A stretch of 64,000 nt of DNA, from positions 8,257,795 through 8,321,794 of the forward strand of contig NC_134280.1 of NCBI RefSeq assembly GCF_949628215.1. Direction: 5' to 3'. This document shows, piece after piece, positions 39,101 to 50,415 of this stretch. Position numbers and translations under genes: made by a program. The DNA comes from Phalacrocorax aristotelis. Taxonomy: Eukaryota > Chordata > Aves > Suliformes > Phalacrocoracidae. The number at the start of each line of letters is the position of its first letter. Position 1 is the first letter of the stretch. The notes below the pieces were generated by a model. That model made no database searches, was not told the origin of the DNA, and saw only the letters and a list, made by a program, of their open reading frames with translations.

Positions 39101-39699
39101 GCCCCTCTCGGGTGGTGGCGCCTGCAGCACCAGCTGCTGGAACCAAACCCTGGCGCAGGAGTGATCCGGGCTGAAGCAACGCAGGCGCGTAGTCCAAAGC
39201 TTCACACTTCATCTCATTCCATATGTCAGTATTTCATAAGCCATCCATAAGGATCTTGAAAGACAACACACTCTAAAGCTGTCGTTTTACCCCAACGTAG
39301 CTTTTGTTTTTGAACCCCACAGTTTATTGCGCCAGTAAGTCTTGTATATCCGCGTGCTACCGCGCAATCCCACAGTCTTCCTCGTGGGCCAGAAATTTCT
39401 AGGAAGCCAAGACCTCCTGACTCCTACTGGGGCAAAACTGCCCTCCTAAAACCAACTTTGATTTTATTCATTATCCAACTTACATTTAAAACAAAACACA
39501 GTAAAAAGATTAATTACTTGCCTGTTGTTCTTATGGCCAAGATGCGGGCAGGTGGGGCAGTTCCTGCTCACCTCTGACAAGGCGGGCCAGCAACAGAAGC
39601 GCCCAGCTGCGGAATTCAAGGATAAGCCACACGAACATGATTTTGGATAAATGGCGGCTCCCAGACCTCCCATTTACGCACAAAGCAATCGTAAATCCA
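33191..39699. other. intergenic region between the two convergent genes
   Basis: About 6.5 kb between the inferred ends of TMEM163 and MGAT5. No known coding sequence, RNA gene or CR1 copy is recognisable. Open frames on the - strand at 35143-35514 (123 codons) and 34363-34728 (121 codons) show no family motif and are treated as chance. The stretch is richer in G+C than the introns to the left, with CpG-containing patches near 37000-37440 and 39030-39200. An A/C-rich low-complexity patch lies at about 38522-38570. Confidence 0.6.
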
Positions 39700-39717
39700 A
39701 ATCACACAAGAAAAAGG

Positions 39718-39723
39718 TTTATT
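39718..39723 (-). terminator. candidate distal polyadenylation signal for MGAT5
   Basis: TTTATT on the + strand is AATAAA on the - strand. The downstream - strand sequence is 'cctttttcttgtgtgatttg', a U/GU-rich element of the expected type. Confidence 0.4.
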
Positions 39724-42700
39724 GAAAAATAAAGTTCTCCCTAGTTTTTTTCTACAACAGTGAAAACAAAGCATTTTTTCTATGCCATTAAAGTACAGAC
39801 ATTTACTTTTCTAAAAAGAAAAAGAAAATTAAAAATATCCCATCCTATTGAACCCCAATAACTTGACAGTATCAGAACCATTGTGTTCTGTTCTTTCGGA
39901 ATCAAACTGCTTGAACGTAATATAGTGGAACACAACCTTTTAAATAAAACAAAGGATCAACCTTTTAGGAGAGAATTCAAGCCAAACACACATAGTACCA
40001 GCCTGACCCTGACCTTCTCGTGTACGTATAAAAACTCTCATTGACTCCAAACTGTTACCTGCAAAAAGCAGCATTTTTTTTTATTTTTACAGATTTCAGT
40101 AGGCTTTTTTATTTCAATTTACAGTGCTACAGGGATTATTCAGACTTTGACCCCCTTCACCCACAGAGGGAGAGGGAGACTCCTCCAGGGAATGGCTCAG
40201 ACCAGAAACCAAAGAGCTGCCCCAAACTGCCCCATGGAGGACCTCCCTGCAGCGGTCAGCCAAGCAAGCTCTGGGAGATCAACCGCTCCAAGCTCAAAAT
40301 GAACTTTGTAAATATTCCCTTCTATTTTTCTTTTAGCTCCCTCAGAATTTTCATAAAGTTTATTCTTTTTTCCATTGGTAAAAACTGCCATTTCCTCCTC
40401 CTCTGCTGTATTCCTTTGTGAAAACCAAATGAAACTGATTTCCTAAAAAACGGATTTCACTGTCACCGTACTGCAACAGAGCTGTTAATGAATGTAACAA
40501 ATTAGTTCTGGGTAATACCCTATTAAAATTAACTGCCTTCAGACAGCAATTTAACTTGATTTATTGTGTACCTATTTGATACTTCAAACTACTTTGCAGC
40601 TGCTGGAATCTGAGCCAGGACGTGTTGCACGCCCTTTGCCAAGCGCCTGGATGGCTCCAGTAAATGCCATTGCATTATTTACATGCCCTCCTTAAAGCCA
40701 AGGATTTTGCCGACTCCTGCAGGACCGAGCCTCTACCGTGTGACCGGCCACGTGCGCAGCCACGCTGACCCCGGGCTAGCATTTGCAAGCACGACGGTGC
40801 CGCGCGATAAGAGACCTATTTCCCTCTACAGAGAAGCAGCCGCAGGTTGTTGCTCTGAAACGTGAGGACAGCAGGGTCTGCAACGCTTCAACTCTGCAAG
40901 CCCTTACGCAAGGTGACAAATTCTGTTCCTGCGCACAGCCCACCTTGGCCTAACGGCACCTGCGCCCACCCTCCCAGCAGGGAGGAGGCTGTTACTCACT
41001 TCGTTACAGCTGCATTTTTTTAAGCAGTTTCTGTGTGTGGAAGATGGAGTTATTACTTGTTTTCTCAAAACTTTGAGGACCTGATTTTATTTACGCATTT
41101 AATAAACACGTGGCCTAGTGCTGTTGAGAGAGATCTGCCAAATTAAAACATAGTATTGGTTTTAATGACATGCATACCTAAGGGATAACACCTATAAAAG
41201 CAAGACGCATTGGCAACAGTTGCATTTGGTTATTTTTCCCTGGAAGAAAGAACATGAACAATGCCTCACATCTGAGGCACTCTGGGGTTCAGCCTCTGGT
41301 ATTTTCAACACATTCCTACAGTAAACATTTTACACTTGATACACTGAGTTTGCTGTTTACACATTCCATTTAAATATAATATTTGGAAATTACAAACTAA
41401 CTTAAAAAGAAAAACCCTATAGAGCTGCTTAAAAATATGAAGACAAGATTTAAGTCACTGCCTATAAAACAATATGCTTTGTTGTTACATTTACAGCAAG
41501 ATTATTGAAGCATATCTCAATGAAACCCTATCTGTCCCTGGCCTTTGCAGCCTGAAGGAAAGCGTACACCTGTCAGTGCATTATTCTCCTTGACTTTACA
41601 GCGGTCCCTAAGACGACAGGACCAACGGAGGACTACCAATGGAAAGAGATCGCAAGTCAGAGGTTGAAGGTGTAGCAGTGGTAGGACAAACATCACAATA
41701 ACAGCTGTGCCAAAATGTTAGCACCCCTCGAAGAGAGGCTGTGACCTTGGTAACAGTGTCTGAAAAACCACCCCCCACCCCACCCTTCCAGCTCCAGGCT
41801 GGAGGCTGAAGGGCTGTTCAACCAAGTGTTCAACTGATACTTGGGTAACAGGTAACATCTACTTAGTCAGAGATGCTATGTGCTGCCAACAGCAGGCAAA
41901 ACTGGTTGCTGATATGTGTACAAGATAACCTGCAAGTGTTTGGTCTTTTTCTTGTAAGATTCAGTGCTTTGTATTTATTAAAAAGGGAGAGTCGCTTTCT
42001 TAATTTGAAGAAAAATTAATGGAGGAGTTCCACTATCGCTGAAGCTAGTGGGAGTCATGAAGTTAATTAGACCTGGATGAGATTGTATCCAGCCTGATTC
42101 ACCCCATTTAATTTATTTTACTAGCAAAATCTGGTCCTGAAATGCACTATGAGCAAAATACATACCTGAGAAAGCAATCTGGGTTTTGTTTATGTGAAAA
42201 GCGCTGCAAACTCGTAAATCACCTTTGTAATTTAGATGGGCCGCTCATTTTGGAGAAGGAAGGGCACGTCTTTCATATCAAGGATAAACCAAGGACATGG
42301 ATATTAAAGGATTGTAGTATGACATGATTAAGTGAGGAGAGAAGACATCGGCTAACAACCTGACCTGCAGCCACGATCAACAGAAACGCTCAGCAAGTCT
42401 GAATGCTTGTCAATAAGCAAGCTGCAAAAGCCGGCACAAGCAGTCGGGAGCAGAGCTGAGCGGGGAAGGCGCAGAGTCCTGGCTCCTAGTCCACAACCCC
42501 GTTCTGCGATCTCCAGCTGAAACTTGATCAGCAGCTATTTTGCAAAATACTCTTATTGCAGAAAAGTCGTAGCATTAAAAAGAAAACCATCTGCAATAAG
42601 CTGAATATCCAGAGTTCCCTTCCCACCGAAAGCCGTAAGCTCAGGTGTCATAAAAGGACTGTATTCTCCCGGTAGCAGCACGAATCATCCTGTGTGCTTC

Positions 42701-45680
42701 CAGGTACAGACGTCTTTATCCAGAAAAGCAACAGCTCGCAAACTTTACTGTGTATCTTCAATTTTCCTGCTGATCAAACCAGATATGGCTCTTTCTAGCT
42801 GTTTTCTGTTAGCATTGTCTCCTCACGGCTTTAGTTTGCTCTCTGGTCATCAAACAGACCTCTCATCACAGCAGGAGCGCTCATGCCAGTAAAGGGTCTT
42901 TTGCTTGCAGAAGCAGTATTTTGCAAGTTATAGTTTTATCTTATTAACTCTTACCTTATAGTTTTAGAACAGATTTCTCCACTACTTAAAAACATTAAAA
43001 ATTCATACTGTTAAGTTGATTAATCATCAAGCACACTTTTTACCTGTAATTAGTGTTCCATTATACTTGTTCAGACAGCATCCCTATTCCAAACACCCAT
43101 CCGAACCCCAAAGAAAGTAAAAAAAGGCACATAAACATTAAATACTTGTAGGAGAAACATAATCTGATAGAAACCAGCAAACACATGGCTGTAACTATAA
43201 ATTACAACAAGAAACGTAGAAACTAAGCAAAAAATGCAAAAAGCAACTCTATTTATACATGTGCAAATCAACTTGCATATATGAAATAAATGAGGTTTTT
43301 ATTGGCATTTTTAAACAGTGTGTGTTTACCAACTTTACCTTTCAAAGGCAAGCCTTTTATGTTAATTTTAATAAATATGTAAATGCTTCTCTCAAGTTTT
43401 CTCATCTCGTAGGAACAAGATTTTTGAGAAAAAAACAAAACAAAACCACCTAGGTCACATATAAAAATACAAAATTTTAAAACAAAGAATGTCTTGATAT
43501 GAGAGATATGTTTAAAAGCTTGTAAAATGTTTTTATATTCAACTTTTGACATTTTTTCCCCATCGATTGCTGATCAATATATTCAAATGCAAGTCATGCA
43601 AAAAACCTGATTTCTGAGTAAAGGAAGCTGCAAGCTTTACTGCCAGACCGAAACCCAGTAGCACAGTCCCGTCTCCAGTATCCTCGTTTAAGTGCAATAA
43701 CTGGACCATACCTTTACTCTTTAATTAGGGGGGTAAACAGTTACGGAACCTGGACAGAAGGCTGCCCTCTATCCTGAATCATGGGTATCTATTCTACGTT
43801 TTAGTAAACCACTTTTGAATAGTCCCACATGGATTTGCCCGAGTGCTTATCTGTGAAGGATTCACTTGTTCATCAATGTACAACCACCACTGCTACGTGA
43901 CCGGGGAGTGCCCTGCTGGGTTTCGTCCCTAATGTTTACTAAGTTTATGCGCTTACAGCTCTCATTTATAGTCTCCTTTTACAGAAATTTAGACTGAAGC
44001 TGTATTTCATAAGAGTGATATTGCTTCTGAAAAGAGAGTTCAAAGTCAATAATAGAGGCCTATCAAATTATAGGTCTTGAATCTTTGTTTAAGATGAGTG
44101 AGTCTTCTTTATAGATCCAACCAATCCCAAAGCCAATTCAGGTGTTCTGCCCCCGGCTGAAATGCAAGCAGCATTGGTGCTTGCTGTTTCATTTTTGCCA
44201 GTACGCAGTAATTCAGTTCAGCAGACTAGAAAGAAATAGTGCTACAGCATGAGAAAACCAGAGCTTACAATAGGCTCTCCCTGCTGTGGTAAAGGCAAAC
44301 TTAGCATTGAGCAAAGCACTAGACCAGAAAACCTGATACTAACAAATACCAAAACTCTCCCGTCTTTAAAGGTTTAGAGCCAAAATAAAAAGCAGTATGC
44401 CGTGTGGACTATACAGTGGGGGGAAACAAGCAAATATGTATTTACAGCAAAGAATTACGCTACAGCAAAAACTACATGTTTTGCATTCTTCAAGTGCACA
44501 CGTACAAATCTCTGTTTCTGATGTAGTTCTGCGATAATCTCATTCCAAACTGAATTCCTGCCTGAAGAACTTCAGGCTGAACGCGTAAAGGCAGATTCTG
44601 CTCTTGCCTTTACTCTCAGCACCAGGTATAGCCTACATGTCTTAATATGCAAGACTTCCCAGTTGCACAAATACGCACAGGTATGCGGGGAGTATTTTAT
44701 ATAAATACAAAGTGAATTGCTGCGCCTGCTCAGACCCATTTCCAATCCTCCTCCCCCGGCTTTTCTAGGGCATTAAAACTACAGCAAACTACATTTGTGC
44801 TGACTGAAGCGAATACTGAGCTGTGTAACAGTAAGGATTTTCATACTAGTTTGTGTTTTGTTTGCTTTTAATACAAAAAGTTTGCCTCCCATTATAGAGC
44901 CCAGCTGTTCTGTTTCTGGAAAATTACTCTAAAATACAGTGGATTTTATCATCATCACGACCCAGTTACTGGTGGCCCTGCTGCTCAACAGCTTCCAAGT
45001 ATCCTTTTTGGATGCTCAACGACCCCTCAGGATTAAGCTCCTGTGTAGTCCACAGCAACGTCATGGAGTGTTACAGGGAACACCGTCCGGAGTGCTGAGG
45101 CAGGAAACAAAGAACTTGAAAAAACTGATTTGTTGCTTTTAAATTGAAACTTTAAATGTGTACTGTTCTGTTCTCTTGTCTTGAGAAATTATCCAAGATT
45201 AAACAGCATTTCCCTTGTTCGGTCTTTGGTAGGTCAAGAGATACACCAATATTGACACTCGGATAATGAATGCTGGTTACAAGAAAAATCTGAACCAACC
45301 AGATATATCCAAGAAAGGAAAATTTCAAATATCTATGCTTTTCACTATTAACTGGTAACGTTTGTTAATCTTTATGGAAAAAATTTCCATGTTGATTTGA
45401 GTTTTTTTCCAGTATGATCAGAGCGCATCCAAATTGTAAACCTGCAGACTATGACTGCTTTCAAAATACACTGCAGATTTGTGTCTCAAGAACCTTAGCG
45501 TATCATTTCCTGACTACAAATGGTGCTGTCAAGCATGCCACCTTCTGCTGAAAATAACAAAGATTACCGCTATAAAAAGAAGGCGGTCTAGAATAATCAA
45601 CATGCCGCTCTAAAAAATAATGAAGTTTGATTTGAATTGGGTTTTTTTCCCTGAATTTGTAACTGGTGTGCCTGCTAAAA

Positions 45681-45703
45681 CCCCCCCAAAAAACCCCAAA
45701 CCC
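45681..45703 (-). other. G-quadruplex motif, MGAT5 sense strand
   Basis: Read on the - strand: GGG, TTT, GGGG, TTTTTT, then seven G. The seven-G run can supply two tracts of three with a one-base loop, so the G3+N1-7 rule is met. It lies in the presumed 3'UTR, next to a GT-rich low-complexity stretch (A/C-rich on +, 45681-45735). Confidence 0.55.
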
Positions 45704-46483
45704 AAACAAACAACAAACCAAAAAGCAACAACCTCTCCCTCCGAAACATAAAAACAATCCATCCGAGAACCCACGAGACTGATCAATGCTTTTCTTAGCA
45801 GTTGTTCGTCCCCTCTTACTTGTTCTTCAGAAAACATTTCTCTTTAAAAACCTAGCTAGTTATGAGGACATTTTACATTTCTACCATACAATAATTATAG
45901 TTAGCTTAGTTTAACCTTTCTATGTCATTCAGCAACACTTTAACTACTGGAAGCTGTAGCAAACTGAGGCTCTAACGATAATATTGCTCCGATGATGCTG
46001 AGTACTTTTTGCTTCACACAGTATTTCTAGTAGACAGACTACAACAGAAGCATGGGCAAATTCCAAGGATTACTCTCTAAATGGGACCAGCAAACTGTGA
46101 CAAGTCCGTTCTGAAAATGGCAGCATAGTTTTGTAGCTTTTCCACACTGGAGAATGCCACAACACTAGTCAGTTGTTGAGTCACCAAGATGATGTGTCAC
46201 ACGCTGGCAACTGCCTATTTGCTCGTTCGTGGTACTCTCTGTCCAGACTGCTCTGATGTGGCGGCTGTGACGCAGACAATACCTTGTTGTATACAAAGAT
46301 TAAAAAAACAAAACAAAAAAACCCAAAACACAGAAAAAGAAACAAAGAACTGGGCCCAGATAACCCAATAACAGGGTACAGAGCTATCTTGTGACTCTGA
46401 GTTCTTGTGAAGTAAACCACTTTATAGCCGTTCAAGCTAAAGCAGTACCCAAAACAGTGCACCTAGAATAAAATGTTAGTCCG

Positions 46484-46504
46484 CCCTCCCCTGCACCCCC
46501 TCCC
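46484..46504 (-). other. G-quadruplex motif, MGAT5 sense strand
   Basis: On the - strand the order is GGG, A, GGGGG, TGCA, GGGG, A, GGG: four separate G tracts with loops of 1, 4 and 1, a canonical and compact quadruplex. It starts about 430 bases after the MGAT5 stop codon. Confidence 0.7.
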
Positions 46505-46777
46505 TCAAGCACACTTTTTTGAATTTTCTACTGGAATGAAGTTGAGATCCTTTAGCTAACCGTGATGGGGGATGTCCTAACTCATTAAAAAATAGAAAAC
46601 ACTTCACCCAAACAACAAACAAAAAGCAGTTTGATGGGTCTGGGAATTTTCTACAAACTATTCTGTGCAGTCATCTTCAAATCACTGTAGAACACGAAAC
46701 TCTTTTTGCAAACAGATGAAGAAATCTGAAGAGTTACACTGCAAATGTTCTTATAGGAAAAAAAGATCAGTTAGCTG

Positions 46778-46783
46778 TTTATT
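46778..46783 (-). terminator. candidate proximal polyadenylation signal for MGAT5
   Basis: TTTATT on +, AATAAA on -, about 150 bases after the MGAT5 stop codon. If used, it would produce an mRNA that lacks nearly all of the presumed 3'UTR, including both quadruplex motifs. Confidence 0.3.
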
Positions 46784-46934
46784 ACGAATCCCTCCTCTCT
46801 TAGTAGATAATTCTGCCCAGCAATGATAGCTCTGCCTGCAGCAAAAAAACTGGACAAAAGTGCAGGAAGTAATAAGTAGCTCCTCTCAAAACTACTTACA
46901 TGTTGTCCTCAACTCAAAACAAGCTCTGCTGCTG

Positions 46935-47133
46935 CTATAGGCAGTCCTTACAAAGCGCAACCTGCCCCTTGATATAGTCTCTGCAGGGGCAGATTCTTCT
47001 GTAGGTCGGGTGGGATCCGGCACAGCTGAACAATAAGAGGTCACCTTGGAAAACACAGTGCTTCCTTCTCCCATCAAAAGAGGGGACTAGAATGTCGTTT
47101 ACAGACTCCATGGTGAGACATTCAATATTATGC
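46935..47133 (-). CDS. MGAT5: MGAT5 last coding exon, C-terminus and stop
   Basis: After an acceptor TTGCTTTTTAG, the first base completes an Arg codon (AG|G). The frame reads HNIECLTMESVNDILVPSFD, GRRKHCVFQGDLLLFSCAGS, HPTYRRICPCRDYIKGQVAL, CKDCL and TAG at 46937-46935. This is the cysteine-rich end of GlcNAc-transferase V (CVFQGDLLLFSCAG, CPCRD.IKGQVALCKDCL), essentially as in mammals. Cysteines are kept at all family positions I can recognise. The segment just before 'DILVPSFD' and the 'GRRKH' stretch differ from human, as expected for a variable part. Confidence 0.97.
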
Positions 47134-48879
47134 CTAAAAAGCAAAGCACATGAACTAAATCACAGGGGAGTTTACAGGAGTTCGGTACAGTTTTCATCCT
47201 TCCTCGCTGAAAATAAAATGCTCTATTGCATCCTAAATCAAGTACATTTAGAACTGCAGATTTCCAGAACATGACTCTCACTTCTTTTCGCCTGTGCAGA
47301 TTCTCTCTGCAGAGGGCAGTACAGTCTTTTCAGCTTTACTCCATTCCCTAAAGATTAATGAAAGAAGTTAAAAAGGAAAAAAATCCTTTTGACTGTTCCC
47401 CAAAGAGGAGTATTTATATACACTGTGGATTTCTAGTAAGACAAAAGCAAAGCCACCTGAAATCAGGCGATGCCCTCACTGATTTCAGCAGGGATGTCCC
47501 ACAGACAAGCCACATGGCGCCGGGCCACCCCGGGCAGCTCACCGTGCGGCCATCCAGGCTGCGAGGATGGGGCGAGGATGGGGCGATACCGCTGCGTTAC
47601 AGCGAAAGCTGGGCAGAGCAGGACCCGCTGCCCCAAGAAACCAGCCAGCGCTAGCTCGCTGAAAAAACAGAGAAATTCCAGTTGCCATGTTCTGACCACA
47701 AAGCCTAAGCACGAGGGTAGCAATTCCAGCAGAGGCTTGTTTTTCACTTATTCTGGAAACATTGGTAGCTTTCAGCATTTAATGATTTCTTTTTTTCCCC
47801 CCTCCCTCCTCCCAAATTATCATTTTGTCTAGACAGCTAGAAAAGAAGCCTGACGAAGTTTTTACATGAGCTGCTTCTGAACTCCACTGGAAATCACAAC
47901 TTTTCAAACAAAATACAAAAATAAAAACCTTTTACAATTTAATTTAGCAAAATGTGGAGACAGAAAACCTAGGAAGCAGATTCCCCAGCAGCCATTTGTT
48001 GGAGCCCAGTTTTGAGTGCTTTGTTTTCATTCTGAAAGAAATACAGGCTTATTCCTGGAGAGACAGCACCTGAAAGCAACATTAATTTCCGTACTGCATA
48101 GGTGGTAAGCTTTATAAATTGGTTCCAATAGCTCTAACGTACAAGGTTTACAGTTTTTTACCTAGGACAATACCAACAAAAGGTTTGCAGAAACAGTAAT
48201 TGTGTATCACCAATGAATACAGATGTTTCAATATGGATGTCAATTGTGATCGAAGAGGGAGCTCAATAAATAAGACTAACACTCATAAGTGCTGTATTTA
48301 AAATCATGTGAACAACCGACAGAAATCACACATGTGCAGAGTTCTATTTCCTGCCACAAAATGCATGTCGTTTCTGACCCAGCTGACTGAGCACACTTAG
48401 GATTAGTGCTAAGAGTCACGCAAGGTCACTAACTCTCAGAAGGACACGGGCACAGCTCTGGAACAGTGTGCCTGCTCCGCCAGGGCTGCAAAGGGTCCCT
48501 CCAAACACAATTAGAGTCCTGCAGCACAAGCATCTTTGCTCAGCACAAGCAACCCAAGATCAAAGGGCACTGTACGGTGCTCTTTGCACGTGGGAGATGG
48601 AATGGGGAAGGAAGAGATGTAAATTTTTGGCCTCGGTGCTATAATCCTCACTGCAAAAACACATGCTACGTGGAACGGTGGTGCTCTCAACACAGCAGTG
48701 ACTTCCACCATCGCTAGGAAGGGCTGACAGCTAACCTCACTGCTTGCTGCTGCCAAACAGACACTACTGCTCTCCCCGCCTTCCCTCCTCACAGCATTCA
48801 TGTGCTACCCTTCACGTGTGGCAAAAATCAGCGCGATAAACAAAGACCAAATAATATGTTTGTGCTTTTAAGTACTTAC
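47134..48879 (-). other. last MGAT5 intron, 1.7 kb
   Basis: Contains a small CpG-rich patch at about 47515-47600 with an 11-bp unit (GCGAGGATGGG) repeated in tandem. No other feature is recognised. Confidence 0.85.
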
Positions 48880-49037
48880 CTAAGCAGAGCTTTGTCCTTG
48901 TTAAGATGCTGGAAGAAGGAAGGCTCACAGATGAGCTGGCTTTCCTGACAAACTTGTTTACAGGATTTTCCTGGTTCAGCAATTTTTACTTGAAGGGCAC
49001 TTAATGGGGGCCACATCACCTGCCCGTGACAGAAATC
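48880..49037 (-). CDS. MGAT5: MGAT5 coding exon (second from last)
   Basis: 158 bp, phase 0 start after TGTCTCTGCAG. It reads DFCHGQVMWPPLSALQVKIA, EPGKSCKQVCQESQLICEPS, FFQHLNKDKALL and ends on AG of a split Arg codon before GTAAGT. It matches human MGAT5 at about residues 624-676. The block SCKQVCQESQLICEPSFF with its cysteines is diagnostic of the GT18 C-terminal domain. The paralogue MGAT5B has a different, longer sequence after DFC, so the assignment to MGAT5 is secure. Confidence 0.97.
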
Positions 49038-49189
49038 CTGCAGAGACAGATCATATTTTATTAAAATGCATCCAGTCCCTTGCTAGTGATTTTCCCCATT
49101 AGTAAATTAAGTGGTTATTATCACCCAAACGCTCATTTTGCAACTCGGTTGTATTAAAATTAATAATTCAAGCACATTTAAAAACTATG

Positions 49190-49201
49190 TATATATATAT
49201 T
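49190..49201. repeat. (TA)n microsatellite
   Basis: Short TA run in an MGAT5 intron. Confidence 0.65.
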
Positions 49202-50148
49202 TTTAGCATGAGGGAATTATCACCTTTGATTGCTACCTGAAATGTGGTGGTATCATTCTTCCCAAAGGAGCTTCTTTCCTACCTTTACTTTTTTTAATTT
49301 ATCATAAAGCAACTCCAAGATACTCTCTGTACTTCCACATATCCAACCTCTTTTGGGCTTTCTCAGTGATTCCTGTTTCACTAACTCAGTGCTAGCAGAA
49401 CTATTTTTGTAACAGCACAATGATCGGGAGGAAGTTCTGGTAGGAGAAGACTTCCAGAGGCCAGTTACCCCTGTAGGCGAGAAGTGTCTCAAGTGGCCCA
49501 CGTGGAGAGCCATCTGGAAAGGATCAGGGGACCCACAGCACTATGGAGCAAGCTGAACTTATGAATAAGACTGAAGATTTCTGTGAAGCAACCAGGGTTC
49601 CAAGAGTTAGTTTGCTCTTCTTGGTCGAACTGCTAGTGAAAGTGCTCTCCCACCACTGAAAAAACCTGGCTACATAGAATGCACGCAGTCAAGTGTCACC
49701 AGAGCGGAAAGAGGGAGGGACAAAATGGTATCTAACCACACTTGCTACTGAAAACTATTCAAAGACAAGTTCTTAAGATCTTGACATTTAAAATGAGAAA
49801 AAGCAAAGAGAAAATTGTAATCACTGGTTTTACATAACATTCTGTGATGCTCAGCCATTATTTTAACATTTGGCAACTCTCATCAAAAGGTGATAAAAAA
49901 ATCTGGGCCCAGTCCATCGTGGTTGGCTTTCTCCTGACAACACTAAAATTTATATGAACAGGTCCCAAACTGTGACCCCAAAGCTTAGAAAGGCTGAACT
50001 ACTTGAAATCTTAATGAAGCTCAGATCCCAAATCATTTACCAGGTCTCAATATCAGTTTGGTGGTTTTTTTTCTCCACTTACATTTCCTTTGCTGAAGGA
50101 GGCAGTATTTGTACTCCCAGGTCTAACCATAAATTTAATATTATACAA

Positions 50149-50415
50149 TCATGAATCACAAAATATCCTGACTTGGAAGGGACCCAGAAGGTCACAAAGC
50201 CCAACTCCTGACTCCACACAGCGCAACCTAAAAGCTAAACCATGTATCCAAGACCGTTGTCCAAATGCTTCTTGAACACCGACAGGCTTGGAGCCGTGAC
50301 CACTTCCCTGGGGAGCTTGTTCCAGTGCTTGGCCACCCTTTCAGTGAAAAACTTTTTCCCACTATCCATTCTGAACTTCCCTTGATGCAGCTCTAAGCCA
50401 TTCCCTTGTGCCATA
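50149..50415 (-). mobile_element. CR1 LINE 3' fragment, antisense to window
   Basis: The + strand shows a CR1 tail read backwards: 'aatcatgaatcacaaaatat', 'cctgacttggaagggaccca', 'cccaactcctgactccacac', 'caaatgcttcttgaacaccg', 'cttccctggggagcttgttc', 'ttggccaccctttcagtgaa'. In the - frame it encodes 'LHQGKFRMDSGKKFFTERVA' and 'WNKLPREVVTAPSLSVFKKH', the end of ORF2. Its sense strand is the same as that of MGAT5, whose intron it sits in. Confidence 0.93.

Larger units (their letters stand above)
39700..46934 (-). other. MGAT5: presumed long MGAT5 3'UTR
   Basis: Sequence after the stop codon shows no splice need, no CR1 insertion and no recognisable gene for about 7.2 kb. This is consistent with one long, repeat-poor 3'UTR. 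The end is set at AATAAA (- strand) 39718-39723, which is followed in the transcript direction by a T/G-rich stretch. Earlier hexamers at 46778-46783 and 43298-43303 could give shorter forms. Two G-quadruplex motifs lie within. The extent is an inference; RNA data would settle it. Confidence 0.45.

Noticed and set aside
41768..41788. C-rich run in the presumed MGAT5 3'UTR as a quadruplex
   Set aside because: Three full G tracts plus GG only, so it does not meet the four-tract rule.
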